From contig NC_013791.2 of NCBI RefSeq assembly GCF_000005825.2, forward strand, positions 3,286,001 through 3,350,000: a DNA stretch of 64,000 bases, in the 5' to 3' direction. This document shows positions 16,743 through 31,400 of the stretch, piece after piece. A program made the translations under genes and the position numbers. This DNA comes from Alkalihalophilus pseudofirmus OF4 (GTDB lineage Bacteria > Bacillota > Bacilli > Bacillales > Bacillaceae_D). Each line of letters begins with the position of its first letter. Position 1 is the first letter of the stretch. The notes under the pieces were generated by a model, which saw nothing but the letters and a program-made list of their open reading frames with translations, searched no databases and had not been told where the DNA came from.

Positions 16743-19118
16743 TTAACGTTTTTTCTTACGTCCTTTTTTACGCTTCACACTTGGCGCATTCTCATAAAAA
16801 GCACGTTTCTTTTTCTTCTTACTAGAACCATTACCGCCCTCGCTTAAATTAAGCCCTTTGCTGTTTCCTTTTTTACTGCGCCCGCCTCGTCTACGGTCGC
16901 CTTCTTCGCCGCCTTGACCTGCGCGTTTTTTTCGTTTACCACCTTCAATGACTTTCGGACGGCCGCGGCCTTCTCGCGGTTTACGCGGCTTCATGCCTAC
17001 TACTTCAAAATCAATTGAAGCTTCGTCGACATTAACATTGAGCACACGTACTTCAATTTCATCTCCAATACGGAAGACTTGGCCGGTACGCTCACCGATC
17101 ATCGCATATTGCTTCTCATCATAGTGATAGTAATCATCTGTTAAGTAGCTGACATGCACAAGACCTTCAATTGTGTTCTCAAGCTCAACAAACAAGCCAA
17201 AGTTGGTCACGCCGCTGATCATACCTGGGAACGTTTCACCAATTTTATCTTCCATATATTGAGCTTTTTTCACACTGTCCGTATCGCGTTCTGCCTCTAC
17301 TGCACGACGCTCCATTTCCGATGCGTGGCGAGTAAGATCTGGCAGTTTTTCACGCCAATGCTCCTGCGTCTCGGCATCGACATTACCCTTGATTAAATAC
17401 GTACGAATTAATCTATGGACAAGTAGATCCGGGTAACGACGGATTGGGGATGTGAAATGTGTGTAGAACTCTGTTGATAACCCAAAGTGGCCTAAACTGT
17501 TCGGGTCATATTTTGCTTGCTGCATCGAACGAAGCATAACCGTGCTGATTACCGTTTCCTCAGGCTCTCCTCGAACTTCTTCTAAAAGCTTTTGCAACGC
17601 ACGCGGATGAACCGTGTTGGCATTTCCTCGTACGACATAGCCGAAGTTTGTGATAAACTCTAAGAATTTAGTGAGCTTTTCAGCATCAGGATCTTCGTGA
17701 ATTCGATAAACAAATGGCAGCTTCAGCCAGTGGAAATGCTCAGCAATCGTTTCGTTCGCTGCGAGCATGAATTCTTCGATTAAACGCTCAGCTACAGAAC
17801 GTGAACGAAGCACCACATCATTTGCTTTCCCTTCTTCATCCACAAGAACCTTTGCTTCTTTAAAATCAAAATCAATGGCTCCGCGCTCAAAACGTTTGTT
17901 GCGAAGAATCGCTGCAAGCTTCTCCATCGCTTCAAAATTTGGAACAAGGGACTCATAACGAGCTTTTACTTCTTCGTCATTATCCACTAGAATTTTATTC
18001 ACATCTGAATAGGTCATTCGCTCAGTCGTTTTAATCACACTTTGGAAAATCTCGTGGTTAACCACTTGTCCATCAGGCGTGATTTCCATTTCACACGACA
18101 ATGTCAGGCGGTCGACTTGTGGATTCAAACTGCAGATTCCATTTGAGAGACGGTGCGGGATCATCGGAATGACTCGGTCTACTAAATATACACTAGTCGC
18201 CCGATCAGCCGCTTCCTTATCAATAGGCGATCCTTCTGTGACATAATGGCTGACATCAGCAATATGAACACCAAGTAAGAAGTTGCCGTTACTTAACTGC
18301 TTTACATGAACTGCATCATCTAGATCTTTTGCATCGGCCCCGTCAATCGTGACGATCACTTCATCTCGAAGGTCACGTCGGCCCTCGATATCTTTCGGAT
18401 CGATTTCATCACTAATTGAGTTGGCATGCTGAAGCACTTCATCGGTAAATTCAAGCGGAATGCCATGCTTATAAATAATAGAGAGAATGTCCATCCCTGG
18501 GTCATTTTTATGCCCAAGAATTTTCGTCACTTCTCCTTCTGCACTCATTCGGCCTTCAGGGTACTTCGTAATAGATACGACGACTTTATGTCCGTCAACA
18601 GCACCTTTATTTGCGGTGCTTGGAATTAAAATATCATTTGGTATACGCTTGTCATCAGCTACAACCATTCCGTATGAATCATGATCTAAGTACGTCCCCA
18701 CTACATCGGTGACACCACGTTCTAAAATACGGACAACCTTTCCTTCAGGCCTGTCACCTCTTGAATGCTGGTGCAAACGGACAAGAACCGTATCACCATT
18801 CATCGCACTTTCAAGGTCTGCTTGAGATACATACACATCTTTCTCTCCCTCAATATCAGGGATAATAAAGGCAAACCCTTTCGCATGTCCTTGTACACGG
18901 CCTCTGACAAGATTCATTTTTTCCGGAACCCCGTAACGGTCGCTTCTTGTACGAACGACAAGACCACGGGCCTCCATTTCATTTAATGATTTCACTAGCT
19001 CTTTAAAGTTCTCGCTACCTTCTACTTGAAAAACCTCTTCAAGCTCAGCTACAGAAACGGGCTTCTCGGCTTCGTCGCGAAAGTAGGTCAACAGTTGCTG
19101 GATTTGTTCTTCATTCAT
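16743..19118 (-). CDS. rnr: Ribonuclease R
   Basis: A 791-residue processive 3'-5' exoribonuclease that degrades structured RNA and acts with tmRNA on faulty mRNA. Order: N-terminal winged helix (1-65), two cold-shock domains (70-230), RNB catalytic domain with the aspartate cluster [12 protein letters not shown] (about 259-270), S1 domain (about 630-710), and a long Lys/Arg/Gly tail of about 80 residues. ATG behind AAGGAG. It is in the order secG-hydrolases-rnr-smpB-ssrA, as in other Bacillaceae. Confidence 0.96.
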   Translation of the reverse strand: MNEEQIQQLLTYFRDEAEKPVSVAELEEVFQVEGSENFKELVKSLNEMEARGLVVRTRSDRYGVPEKMNLVRGRVQGHAKGFAFIIPDIEGEKDVYVSQADLESAMNGDTVLVRLHQHSRGDRPEGKVVRILERGVTDVVGTYLDHDSYGMVVADDKRIPNDILIPSTANKGAVDGHKVVVSITKYPEGRMSAEGEVTKILGHKNDPGMDILSIIYKHGIPLEFTDEVLQHANSISDEIDPKDIEGRRDLRDEVIVTIDGADAKDLDDAVHVKQLSNGNFLLGVHIADVSHYVTEGSPIDKEAADRATSVYLVDRVIPMIPHRLSNGICSLNPQVDRLTLSCEMEITPDGQVVNHEIFQSVIKTTERMTYSDVNKILVDNDEEVKARYESLVPNFEAMEKLAAILRNKRFERGAIDFDFKEAKVLVDEEGKANDVVLRSRSVAERLIEEFMLAANETIAEHFHWLKLPFVYRIHEDPDAEKLTKFLEFITNFGYVVRGNANTVHPRALQKLLEEVRGEPEETVISTVMLRSMQQAKYDPNSLGHFGLSTEFYTHFTSPIRRYPDLLVHRLIRTYLIKGNVDAETQEHWREKLPDLTRHASEMERRAVEAERDTDSVKKAQYMEDKIGETFPGMISGVTNFGLFVELENTIEGLVHVSYLTDDYYHYDEKQYAMIGERTGQVFRIGDEIEVRVLNVNVDEASIDFEVVGMKPRKPREGRGRPKVIEGGKRKKRAGQGGEEGDRRRGGRSKKGNSKGLNLSEGGNGSSKKKKKRAFYENAPSVKRKKGRKKKR

Positions 19119-19161
19119 TTTATAATCTCCTTTCGGTACAAACAGCCCCGCCTGTTCTGTT

Positions 19162-19902
19162 CTATACAGTCCAGTCTAATCCTTCTAAAAATTGAAGAAT
19201 ATCTTCATGAAGCTGTTCTTTTTCTTTATCTAATGTAATAACATGGCCTGATTCCTCATACCATTTTAATGATTTTTCATCTGATTCGATTTGATCATGG
19301 ATAATATTTGCACTTTCCACGTCAATCATCTCATCATTCCTAGCCTGAACCACAAAAGTTGGAGAATAAATATGATCGAGATGATTGTGAACATCTTGTA
19401 TTAACTCACCAAGGGCACTTAGCGTTCCCATCGGTTTAAATGCTTCCATCTCTTGATTGATCACATCATCTGACTTTTGTTCACGCTTTTTGTACTCACG
19501 GGCATAGGCTAGAACGCCTTTATACATCGCATCCTCTGTTTTTGGGCGAACGGGAGCGCACATTGGCACAATACCCTTTACAGGTAAAGTGTACCCGATT
19601 TTCAGGGAGAATACCCCGCCAAGAGAAAGCCCGCACACCGCAATTTCCTCATGACCTTTTTCTTTTAGGTAGTTATAGCCTGCCTCTACATCCTTCCACC
19701 AATCTTCAGGACCTGTATGAACAAGCTCTTCAGGAGGAACTCCGTGCCCCTTATATAAAGGGGCGTGGCATGTGTACCCTTCTTTTTGTAAGTGGCGTCC
19801 GATCATTCTCACATCGGCCGTTGTTCCAGTGAAGCCGTGCAACAGAAGAACCGCACGGTCTCCTCCTTCAAATGTAAATGGCTTAGGTGCTACTACTTTC
19901 AT
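19162..19902 (-). CDS. est: Carboxylesterase Est (Est30/YvaK-like)
   Basis: A 246-residue alpha/beta hydrolase. The oxyanion loop is [10 protein letters not shown]. The nucleophile elbow GLSLGG holds the catalytic Ser near residue 94. The acid is probably the Asp in ARNDEMID and the base the His in SGHVITLD. Size and motifs match the thermostable Est30-type carboxylesterases. Its start lies inside the 3' end of the upstream hydrolase gene (20-bp overlap), so the two are co-translated. The physiological ester is unknown. Confidence 0.9.
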   Translation of the reverse strand: MKVVAPKPFTFEGGDRAVLLLHGFTGTTADVRMIGRHLQKEGYTCHAPLYKGHGVPPEELVHTGPEDWWKDVEAGYNYLKEKGHEEIAVCGLSLGGVFSLKIGYTLPVKGIVPMCAPVRPKTEDAMYKGVLAYAREYKKREQKSDDVINQEMEAFKPMGTLSALGELIQDVHNHLDHIYSPTFVVQARNDEMIDVESANIIHDQIESDEKSLKWYEESGHVITLDKEKEQLHEDILQFLEGLDWTV

Positions 19903-20626
19903 GTTCGTCTTCCTCTCTTGATTTAAATGAATCTATATCGGTTCCGTCAAATAAAAATTCTTCAATTACTTCAATTAATACGTCACGTTCAAAGCCGTGG
20001 CAGATCATATGATTGGACTTCTCTAAAAAGCGAAGCTCCTTTTCCTCTGAGGTAATCATATCGAATAAATACTGCGCACTCTTTTTGGGGACCACACCGT
20101 CTTTTCCCCCTTGAATAATAAGAGTGGGAATATTTACTTTAGCTAAATACGGCCGGATTAGTTTCACTGCCTGCATAAATTGAAAAACCGCAGCCATTGG
20201 GGTTTCAAGAACTTTTTTACGATATAAATTATAAGTGAAATCATCCTTTAACTCACCGCGAAACTGCATCCGTACAGCTTCTTTTAAATCTTGCAACAGC
20301 TGCATTGGATTCAAGTAATAAGCTGCGGCACTAAGGAGCACCAGCTTTGATACAGGATATTTAGAAGCTATATAACAGGCTAACATACCGCCCATTGAAA
20401 AACCAATCACATACACCTTTTCACAGCGGTCTAATAATTCTTTGACCGCCACTTCAGCCATGTACACCCATTCTTTATACGTAACGTCTTTTAAATTCCC
20501 GCTAGGTCCGTGTCCAGGAAGCGTTGGGGCATAGACAAGCCACCCCTGTTTTTGCAAATGAGAGGCCACAGGCTCCACTTCCCACGGTTCACCGGTAAAG
20601 CCATGCAAACAGAGGCATCCGATCAT
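19883..20626 (-). CDS. Alpha/beta hydrolase (second Est-like paralogue)
   Basis: A 247-residue serine hydrolase related to the adjacent esterase. It has [12 protein letters not shown], the nucleophile elbow GFSMGG, an acidic residue in GGKDGVVP and a His in KSNHMICHG. The ATG at 20626 is preferred; the GTG three codons earlier abuts the ribosome site. The pair of hydrolases between secG and rnr occurs in related genomes. Substrate unknown. Confidence 0.85.
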   Translation of the reverse strand: MIGCLCLHGFTGEPWEVEPVASHLQKQGWLVYAPTLPGHGPSGNLKDVTYKEWVYMAEVAVKELLDRCEKVYVIGFSMGGMLACYIASKYPVSKLVLLSAAAYYLNPMQLLQDLKEAVRMQFRGELKDDFTYNLYRKKVLETPMAAVFQFMQAVKLIRPYLAKVNIPTLIIQGGKDGVVPKKSAQYLFDMITSEEKELRFLEKSNHMICHGFERDVLIEVIEEFLFDGTDIDSFKSREEDEHESSST

Positions 20627-20731
20627 CTCTCTCACCCTTCTCTGCTGTTACTATGATTGTACCCGATTGACATGTTTTACAATCTTCTTTTCCATACATT
20701 CTTCTATATCTTTATGCTTCCCTAACAAAAG

Positions 20732-20759
20732 AAGCAGCAGGTATCGCACCCGCTGCTTA
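20732..20759 (-). terminator. Terminator after secG
   Basis: Arms AAGCAGCGGG and CCTGCTGCTT followed on the minus strand by CTTTTGTT. Confidence 0.8.
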
Positions 20760-20763
20760 GTAA

Positions 20764-20994
20764 TTACATGAAATATGCGACGGCAATTGTTAAGACAAAG
20801 AACAATACCGCAAGAACAACTGTCGCTCGGCTTAACACTGCATCAATTCCACGCGCTTTTTGCTTACCTACTAATTGTTCTGCTCCACCAGAGATTGCAC
20901 CAGATAAACCAGCACTACGTCCAGATTGAAGTAGAACAACCGCAATTAACGCGATTGAAACGATAATTAACATAACAAAAGCAACCGTTTGCAC
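20764..20994 (-). CDS. secG: Preprotein translocase subunit SecG
   Basis: A 76-residue protein with two membrane helices (about 3-24 and 52-74) and the conserved central [21 protein letters not shown]. It joins SecYE in the plasma membrane and assists SecA-driven export. The GTG about 10 bp after GGAGG is chosen; seven upstream codons are excluded because they contain the ribosome site. Confidence 0.95.
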   Translation of the reverse strand: MQTVAFVMLIIVSIALIAVVLLQSGRSAGLSGAISGGAEQLVGKQKARGIDAVLSRATVVLAVLFFVLTIAVAYFM

Positions 20995-21199
20995 CCCTTC
21001 TACACCTCCAAGCACAATATGCGCTTCTATAACTTTACCACAAATAAGAGTGTTGTAACAACATTATTTACAGAATCACCTAACAACTAAATATAAAAGA
21101 GTTCGAAGTTAAATATCATAATTCTTATGAAATATGCTCCATATCCACAGGGTAACGCGTCCTCTCGTACTATGCTTGAGGCTTCTCCTGGCAGTAATT

Positions 21200-21325
21200 G
21201 TTGATCTCCGCTCCAGGCACACGCTTTCCGCGGGCGGCCCGGGAGCCTCCTCGTCGCTACGCTCCTGTGGGGTCTCCCTGGTCACGCGCATCCCGCTGGA
21301 GTCGGTGCCTTCCGCTCCAATCAAC
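21200..21325 (+). repeat. Composite repeat, A arm (copy 2)
   Basis: GTTGATCTCC to CCAATCAAC with the GC-rich CGCTTTCCGCGGGCGGCC core, between secG and eno. Confidence 0.9.
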
Positions 21326-21471
21326 AGAGAAAGGATGTTGTTAAGTTACTCCCTCAGTATAAGTAGCTTCTAAAACCTAAAAGACGGTAAGGAAGATGAA
21401 AGCGATAATAATTAGAACTAAGCTCACTTCCGATCTCAATCGGCTACATTTTTGGAAAAAGCAATAACCCA

Positions 21472-21588
21472 GCGGATGAAATATGCGTAGACTCCTGCGG
21501 TGCCTAGAGCAGGGCTGAGATCCCACAGGGCATAAGCCCGAGGAAGCTCAGCAGCTCACCGCGGAAAGCGAAGCATATTTCAGGAGCG
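21472..21588 (+). repeat. Composite repeat, B arm (copy 2a)
   Basis: AGCGGATGAAATATGCG to TATTTCAGGAGCG. It is the first of two B arms spaced 216 bp apart, sharing a spacer (ATAACTAAATCGCTCCACAT) also seen at 32.3 kb and 60.1 kb. Confidence 0.9.
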
Positions 21589-21687
21589 ACGACTTTGCTA
21601 TAACCTTTGTTTGAGCCGCTTTATGTTTAATTGCTTTTAAAGTATAACTAAATCGCTCCACATAATAATTACAAAAAGCAGTAACCC

Positions 21688-21805
21688 AGCGGATGAAATA
21701 TGTGTAGACTCCTGCGGTGCCTAGAGCAGGGCTGAGATCCCACAGGGCATAAGCCCGAGGAAGCTCAGCAGCTCACCGCGGAAAGCGAAGCATATTTCAG
21801 GAGCG
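21688..21805 (+). repeat. Composite repeat, B arm (copy 2b)
   Basis: Near-identical to the copy at 21472, immediately upstream of the eno terminator. The gap from secG to eno otherwise holds nothing recognisable. Confidence 0.9.
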
Positions 21806-21849
21806 GTGAATCCTCTAGAACCCATATTAAAGACCGTTGTTGTTCAAAA

Positions 21850-21877
21850 GAAAAAGAAGCGCATCGTCATGCGCTCC
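21850..21877 (-). terminator. Terminator of the glycolytic operon
   Basis: Arms GAGCGCAT and ATGCGCTTC then TTTTTCTTTT on the minus strand, beyond eno. Confidence 0.85.
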
Positions 21878-21890
21878 TTTCATCGATTTA

Positions 21891-25504
<3,614 letters not shown>

Positions 25505-26686
25505 TTATTTTTCGTTTAATGCAACGACGCCCGGAAGTTGTTTTCCTTCCATGAACTCAAGGGAAGCCCCGCCGCCAGTAGAAATGTGACTCATCTTATC
25601 TGCTAAGTCAAACTTCTCAACAGCTGCAGCAGAATCTCCGCCGCCGATTACTGAATAAGCATCACTTGTTGCAAGAGCATCAGCTACTGCCTTTGTTCCA
25701 TTTGCAAATACGCTTAATTCAAATACACCCATTGGTCCATTCCAGATCACAAGCTTCGATTCCTCGATAACGCTGCGATATGTATCACGTGTTTTCGGTC
25801 CGATATCTAGCGCTTCCCAATCAGCTGGAATCGAATCAATATCTACTACCTCTGTATTTGCCTCTTCTGAGAAATCATCAGCGACAACCACATCTTCTGG
25901 CATGTAGAATTTCACGCCTTTTTCTTTCGCCTTGTCCATAAATGACCGAGCTAAGTCAATCTTATCTTCTTCTAGAAGCGACTTCCCTACTTCATGACCT
26001 TGAGCTTTGACGAATGTGTAAGCAAGCCCTCCGCCAATGATTAAGTTGTCTACTTTTTCTAGAAGATTATCAATCACACCGATCTTATCTTTTACTTTCG
26101 CCCCGCCGATAATCGCTGTGAAAGGACGCTCAGGATTAGATAATGCTTTGCCAAGTACATCAAGTTCTTTTTCCATAAGAAGGCCGGCAACTGCAGGAAT
26201 ATGTTTTGCAATTCCTTCTGTTGAAGCGTGAGCACGGTGAGCTGCGCCAAATGCATCATTCACATACACATCAGCAAGGCTTGCAAATGCCTTAGCTAGT
26301 TCAGGATCATTTTTCTCCTCACCAGCATAGAAACGAACATTCTCAAGCAATAACACATCACCATCTTGCAGGCTGTTTGCAGCGGCTTCCGCTTCTGCAC
26401 CATGCGCTTCGTCTACTTTTTTAACATCTTTATTAAGAAGTTCTCCAAGACGAGCAGCAACTGGTGTTAAACGAAGCTCTTCTACTACCTCGCCTTTAGG
26501 ACGGCCAAGGTGGCTTGCAAGAATTACTTTTGCCCCTTTTTCTATTAAGAACTCAATCGTAGGAAGTGCTGCACGAATACGAGTCTCATCAGTGATTTCG
26601 CCATCTTTCATCGGAACATTAAAGTCCACACGGCAAAATACCTTTTTTCCCTTAAGATCAATGTCGCGAACGGTTTTTTTGTTCAT
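25505..26686 (-). CDS. pgk: Phosphoglycerate kinase
   Basis: A 393-residue enzyme making ATP from 1,3-bisphosphoglycerate. It has the N-terminal substrate block CRVDFNVPM and [11 protein letters not shown], and the C-terminal nucleotide domain with NGPMGVFE and [15 protein letters not shown] behind GGAGG. A hairpin of CCCC/GGGG type (26734-26766) lies between gap and pgk and could trim or partly terminate the transcript so that gap is expressed more than the rest. Confidence 0.98.
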   Translation of the reverse strand: MNKKTVRDIDLKGKKVFCRVDFNVPMKDGEITDETRIRAALPTIEFLIEKGAKVILASHLGRPKGEVVEELRLTPVAARLGELLNKDVKKVDEAHGAEAEAAANSLQDGDVLLLENVRFYAGEEKNDPELAKAFASLADVYVNDAFGAAHRAHASTEGIAKHIPAVAGLLMEKELDVLGKALSNPERPFTAIIGGAKVKDKIGVIDNLLEKVDNLIIGGGLAYTFVKAQGHEVGKSLLEEDKIDLARSFMDKAKEKGVKFYMPEDVVVADDFSEEANTEVVDIDSIPADWEALDIGPKTRDTYRSVIEESKLVIWNGPMGVFELSVFANGTKAVADALATSDAYSVIGGGDSAAAVEKFDLADKMSHISTGGGASLEFMEGKQLPGVVALNEK

Positions 26687-26733
26687 TAGATCGGACCTCC
26701 AGTCACATTCTACTCTCTATACTTGACAGCGGA

Positions 26734-26766
26734 AAGGGGAGTTAGTACTCATACTCTCCTCCCCCA
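26734..26766 (-). promoter_or_regulatory. Intercistronic hairpin between gap and pgk
   Basis: GGGGAG and CTCCCC arms on the minus strand followed by TTTCC. It may act as a weak terminator or mRNA stabiliser after gap. Confidence 0.45.
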
Positions 26767-26782
26767 TTGCTATCTTATTTGA

Positions 26783-27880
<1,098 letters not shown>

Positions 27881-27914
27881 TTATCTACCATCATTATGTT
27901 TACTCGATTATGCT

Positions 27915-28934
27915 TTACTCGATTTCAAGCAATCGTCTTGCTGCAGACTCATCTGTAATCAGTACATCGCTTGGGCGGTATTTCATGTATGCAGAGATGG
28001 CCTCTGCCTTAGATTCTCCCCCAGCAACGCTTATCACATACTTGTTATCTAACTCGTCAAGCTGCAGGCCGATCGTACGCTGTTTGTGAATAATGTCACC
28101 TTCACGGTTAAAGTAGTAGCCAAATGCTTCTGCTACCGCTTGTTCCCGCTCAATCTTCTCGATAAACGTGCTCTTAGATCCTCGGCGTGACGCCATTGTA
28201 TTGGCTTCACCTATTCCGTGAATAACCACACGGGCTGATTTAATCAGCTTTAGGATATCCCCGATTGAAGGCTCTAATACAAGAGAAGAATAAGCATCTT
28301 CACTTAGTTGGTCAGGAACGTGAAGCAGCCTGTACTGAGCCCCTGCTCTAGTTGCAAGCTCGGCGCTGATTGTATTGGCTTGATTTTCTACGTTCTCACC
28401 TAACCCACCGCGTGCCGGCACAAACGTGACATCCCGCATTCCAACATCAGGCGTCATCATTTCAGCAACAGCGGCTAGTGTGGTTCCTCCCATGACAGCA
28501 ATAACATCACTTGGTTCACGTTTGGCTTTCAGCTCAGCCACACTTGCACGTCCAAGCTCATGCTTTACCCAATGGTCTTCATCACTATTTCCAGCGACAA
28601 CTAATACCTTTTTTACACCAAGCTTAAGCTCTACTTGCTCTTCAAGATTTCTAAGACCAAGCAATTCTTTCATTACATCTTCCAGCTGGTAAAAAAGCGC
28701 CTCACCAGAAGGTGTAACCGTCATTCCTGATGTGGCAAAGTGAACGAGTCCTTGGTCTTTTAAAAACGTCACTTCTGTTCTCAGTACTCGCTCTGACATT
28801 TGCAGATTTGTGGATAAGCTCCTTCTACCAATCGGCTGCATCAAACGAATGTACTGGAGAATTTTGAAACGTTTTACCATAACATCGAGCAAGTCTGGTA
28901 ATAATTTTTGCTGAATATCTAATAATACTCGCAT
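27915..28934 (-). CDS. cggR: Central glycolytic gene repressor CggR
   Basis: A 339-residue SorC/DeoR-type regulator. The N-terminal winged helix (about 20-80, with RRSLSTNLQMSERVLRTEVTFLKDQGLV) binds DNA. The C-terminal sugar-phosphate domain (VIAVMGGTTLAAVAEMM, ARGGLGENVENQANT, GIGEANTMASRRGS) binds fructose-1,6-bisphosphate in homologues, releasing repression. It is the first gene of the glycolytic operon and represses its own promoter; the operator is visible at 28979-29014. ATG chosen behind GAGGAG. Confidence 0.97.
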   Translation of the reverse strand: MRVLLDIQQKLLPDLLDVMVKRFKILQYIRLMQPIGRRSLSTNLQMSERVLRTEVTFLKDQGLVHFATSGMTVTPSGEALFYQLEDVMKELLGLRNLEEQVELKLGVKKVLVVAGNSDEDHWVKHELGRASVAELKAKREPSDVIAVMGGTTLAAVAEMMTPDVGMRDVTFVPARGGLGENVENQANTISAELATRAGAQYRLLHVPDQLSEDAYSSLVLEPSIGDILKLIKSARVVIHGIGEANTMASRRGSKSTFIEKIEREQAVAEAFGYYFNREGDIIHKQRTIGLQLDELDNKYVISVAGGESKAEAISAYMKYRPSDVLITDESAARRLLEIE

Positions 28935-28978
28935 CACACAAAACTCCTCATTCGTTACTCACATAAAATTCCTATTGG

Positions 28979-29014
28979 GTTATTTTGTGTCCCGCACAGT
29001 CATTTTACGTCCCG
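28979..29014 (-). promoter_or_regulatory. CggR operator
   Basis: On the minus strand two direct repeats, CGGGACGTAAAATGAC and CGGGACACAAAATAAC, are separated by 4 bp. This matches the B. subtilis CggR site (two CGGGAC-N6-TGTC units, N4 apart) with small changes in the second halves. It lies between promoter and gene, as expected for a roadblock-type repressor. Confidence 0.9.
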
Positions 29015-29053
29015 ATATGGGTAAAAAAAGATCAAATCCTCATCTTCACGTTC

Positions 29054-29082
29054 ATTTTAACAAGGATATGATCTGGTTACAA
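29054..29082 (-). promoter_or_regulatory. Sigma-A promoter of cggR-gap operon
   Basis: TTGTAA and TAAAAT with 17-bp spacing on the minus strand, about 40 bp upstream of the CggR operator and just after the thioredoxin-fold gene. Confidence 0.75.
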
Positions 29083-29089
29083 GCGATAT

Positions 29090-29347
29090 TTACCCAATTA
29101 TCTGAAGTAAACGTTTTCTTATTTTTTCTTTTGATAATTGCCCGTAATCAATTTCTTCGATGCCTTCTTCTGTTTGCACCGCTGCAACTGGAATCATCAG
29201 TTGATAATTCAAAAGCAGTTCATCGTCTTTATAAATATCCACTACCGATAACTCAAAAGGAAGCTCTTCTTTTAGTTCTTGCAGCATTTGCTCCCCTTTA
29301 TCACAAAGCGGGCATTGCTCTTTCGAATACATTACTACTTGTAGCAT
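29090..29347 (-). CDS. Glutaredoxin-like thioredoxin-fold protein (DUF836)
   Basis: An 85-residue protein with an N-terminal CPLC redox motif (YSKEQCPLCDKGEQML) and a thioredoxin-fold body with cis-Pro-like IPVAAV. Related small glutaredoxin-like proteins exchange thiol-disulfide equivalents, but the partner is unknown. It lies 18 bp downstream of rpoN and probably shares its transcript. The cggR promoter begins just beyond its stop. Confidence 0.85.
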   Translation of the reverse strand: MLQVVMYSKEQCPLCDKGEQMLQELKEELPFELSVVDIYKDDELLLNYQLMIPVAAVQTEEGIEEIDYGQLSKEKIRKRLLQIIG

Positions 29348-29364
29348 GCGTCACTATTCATCTC

Positions 29365-30705
29365 CTATTCATACCTCTTGCGCTTTGAGGAAGACGGAAT
29401 CCCAAGCTCATCTCTGTATTTCGCAATCGCACGGCGAGAAACAGTGATTCCTTTTTCACTCTCAAGCCATGTGACAATTTTTTGGTCTGATAATGGCTTT
29501 TGCTTCGATTCACCTGCAATCAGCTCTTTGATCAATTCTTTGATTGATTGACTCGAGGTGGATTCCCCGAAGCCGTTCTTCACACTTGATGTAAAGAATG
29601 CTTTCAGCTCATACAGCCCGCGCGGTGTCTGCGCGTATTTATGAGTGGTGGCACGGCTGACAGTGGACTCATGCATATCAATTTCTTCAGCAATATCTTT
29701 TAGTGTCAGTGGCTTCAATACCCCACTTTTTGATTCAAAGAAATCGCGCTGATGACGGACAATCGCTTCGGCTACTTTTTTAATCGTCTGCTGACGCTGT
29801 TCAATACTTTTTAGGAGCCATTGAATCTGTTGATATTTTTGCTTAGCATATTCAGTCGCTTCCGCATGATTCGAACGATGCAGAAGCTGTTCATAATCAC
29901 GGTTAAGCCTGATTGGCGGCAAGGAGTCATCTATTAACTGCACGACTAACTCGCCGTTCTTCCATGTAATTGAAAGATCCGGGATCAAATAATTCGTCGG
30001 CTCCCCTGAGTATTGGGTGCCCGGACGCGGATCTAGTGTTTGAATTAAGTCGTACACATCTTGGATATCACTCATTGTCACATCTAATTCAGTCGCGAGA
30101 GTCTTCCATTTTTTAGAAGCAAGATCCTCCATATGCCGGGAAACGATGATTTCAGCCAATGGCGCTTTATTTGAAAGGTGCTTAAGCTGCAGGAGAAGAC
30201 ATTCTGAAAGAGATCTAGCACCTACCCCGGCAGGCTCAAAGCTTTGCAAAATACGTAAAACATCTTCTCCCTCTTCTGTTGAGATGGCTAAATCACTGCA
30301 CACCTCTTCAAACGGGCGGCAAAAGTAGCCGTCTTCTCTCAAGCTGAAAATAAAATAATGAAGCTGACGCTCAAGTTCTTCTGATAACGCAATCTCCCCT
30401 GCTTGGGAAACTAAGTGCTCGCTCAAACTTTTATGGTCAACAAGGGCATAGTCAATAGGCGATGCCTCGTCTTCACTCTTTCTAGTGCTACCGGACCTCG
30501 GTGCCGGTGCCCCTATATATGAAGATTCGCTCCCCGCTTGCATAGAAGCTTGATCTTGTAAGTCAATTAATGGATTCTCAAGTGCCTGTTCATGTATGAA
30601 GGCGGACAAGTCTGTTGTGGAGTACTGCAACAAATTAATCGCCTGGCGCAGCTGCTGCGTCATAATTAATGTTGTTGTCTGCTGTTGAAAAAGACCAAAC
30701 TGCAT
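29365..30705 (-). CDS. rpoN: RNA polymerase sigma-54 factor (SigL)
   Basis: A 446-residue sigma-54. N-terminal Gln/Leu-rich activator region (FQQQTTTLIMTQQLRQAINLLQYS), core-binding middle part, HTH (LTLKDIAEEIDMHESTVSRATTHKYAQTPRG), and the C-terminal RpoN box (SRRAIAKYRDELGIPSSSKRK) that reads the -24 element. It needs AAA+ enhancer-binding activators; none is encoded in the window. The ATG follows GGAGGAAG; the 31 upstream codons in the open frame are discarded. Confidence 0.97.
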   Translation of the reverse strand: MQFGLFQQQTTTLIMTQQLRQAINLLQYSTTDLSAFIHEQALENPLIDLQDQASMQAGSESSYIGAPAPRSGSTRKSEDEASPIDYALVDHKSLSEHLVSQAGEIALSEELERQLHYFIFSLREDGYFCRPFEEVCSDLAISTEEGEDVLRILQSFEPAGVGARSLSECLLLQLKHLSNKAPLAEIIVSRHMEDLASKKWKTLATELDVTMSDIQDVYDLIQTLDPRPGTQYSGEPTNYLIPDLSITWKNGELVVQLIDDSLPPIRLNRDYEQLLHRSNHAEATEYAKQKYQQIQWLLKSIEQRQQTIKKVAEAIVRHQRDFFESKSGVLKPLTLKDIAEEIDMHESTVSRATTHKYAQTPRGLYELKAFFTSSVKNGFGESTSSQSIKELIKELIAGESKQKPLSDQKIVTWLESEKGITVSRRAIAKYRDELGIPSSSKRKRYE

Positions 30706-30832
30706 AAACTTCCTCCTTCCTTCCGTAAAAGTATCATACCATAAAAACCAGATATGCGAGCCGCATTGTAAGCGCTTACTAAAATAGTATGAATACAAAT
30801 AAAAATCAGACCAACTAAAGCCATTATACTAC

Positions 30833-31143
30833 AGAAAAGTGGAAATGAGTGTTCTGGCATGTAGAAAAATTAGAGGAAACAATATGAAGTCGTTCTTTGA
30901 CTTCATTTGGTTCATCGTTTTTTCTAGCAGGCCAACGAATTGAAACTAGACAGAAAAGTGATTTTGGCTCGTTTAGGTATGAAGGTGGTGGAGCTTTGGC
31001 AATGAGAAGTCGTTCTTTGACTTCGTTTGACAAAGTGAAGCATCCGAATACCTGAGCCAATGAGCTAGACAAGAAAAGTGGAAATGAGTGTTCTGGCATG
31101 GAGAAAAATTAGAGGAAACAATAAGAAGTCGCTCTTTGACTTC
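30833..31143. repeat. Three-hairpin repeat region between rpoN and clpP
   Basis: Two near-identical 72-bp units (30833-30904 and 31072-31143) flank a related middle copy at 31006-31024. Each ends in a hairpin with arms GAAGTC and GACTTC around a 7-nt loop (GTTCTTT or GCTCTTT). Outer units share AGTGGAAATGAGTGTTCTGG. On the minus strand TTTTCTTGTCTAGCT recalls a dispersed Bacillaceae repeat. Short ORFs here are not credible genes. Confidence 0.8.
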
Positions 31144-31256
31144 TTTTAAGACCAGCCAAAAGCATTTTACGTTTGAACTACTTTAAATTCGGCTATGATG
31201 TAAGAAGGGTTTAAGCACCAACATAGGGAATAGTATGTAATAGAGGAGGCAAAACA

Positions 31257-31273
31257 TTTGACCTTCTTTGACC
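31257..31273 (-). promoter_or_regulatory. CtsR operator of clpP
   Basis: On the minus strand GGTCAAA-GAA-GGTCAAA, a perfect tandem CtsR heptad with NAN spacer. It covers the -35 element of the clpP promoter, so CtsR should repress clpP until heat or protein stress. Confidence 0.95.
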
Positions 31274-31286
31274 TATTAGGTATGAT
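31258..31286 (+). promoter_or_regulatory. Sigma-A promoter of clpP
   Basis: TTGACC and TATGAT with a 17-bp spacer, overlapped by the CtsR heptads. The leader to the start codon is about 110 nt. Confidence 0.8.
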
Positions 31287-31400
31287 GTACATATATTTAA
31301 AAAGCCGTTCGTACATAAGAAACTGTTTACCAGACGGCGGCAAGACAGCTAGAATCAGCCTAATGATTTTAGAACAATCCATTATAAGGAGGAACTTATT

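Noticed and set aside
30666-31099. Minus-strand ORFs beginning MPEHSFPLF
   Set aside because: Both come from the two copies of the 72-bp repeat; no spaced ribosome site.
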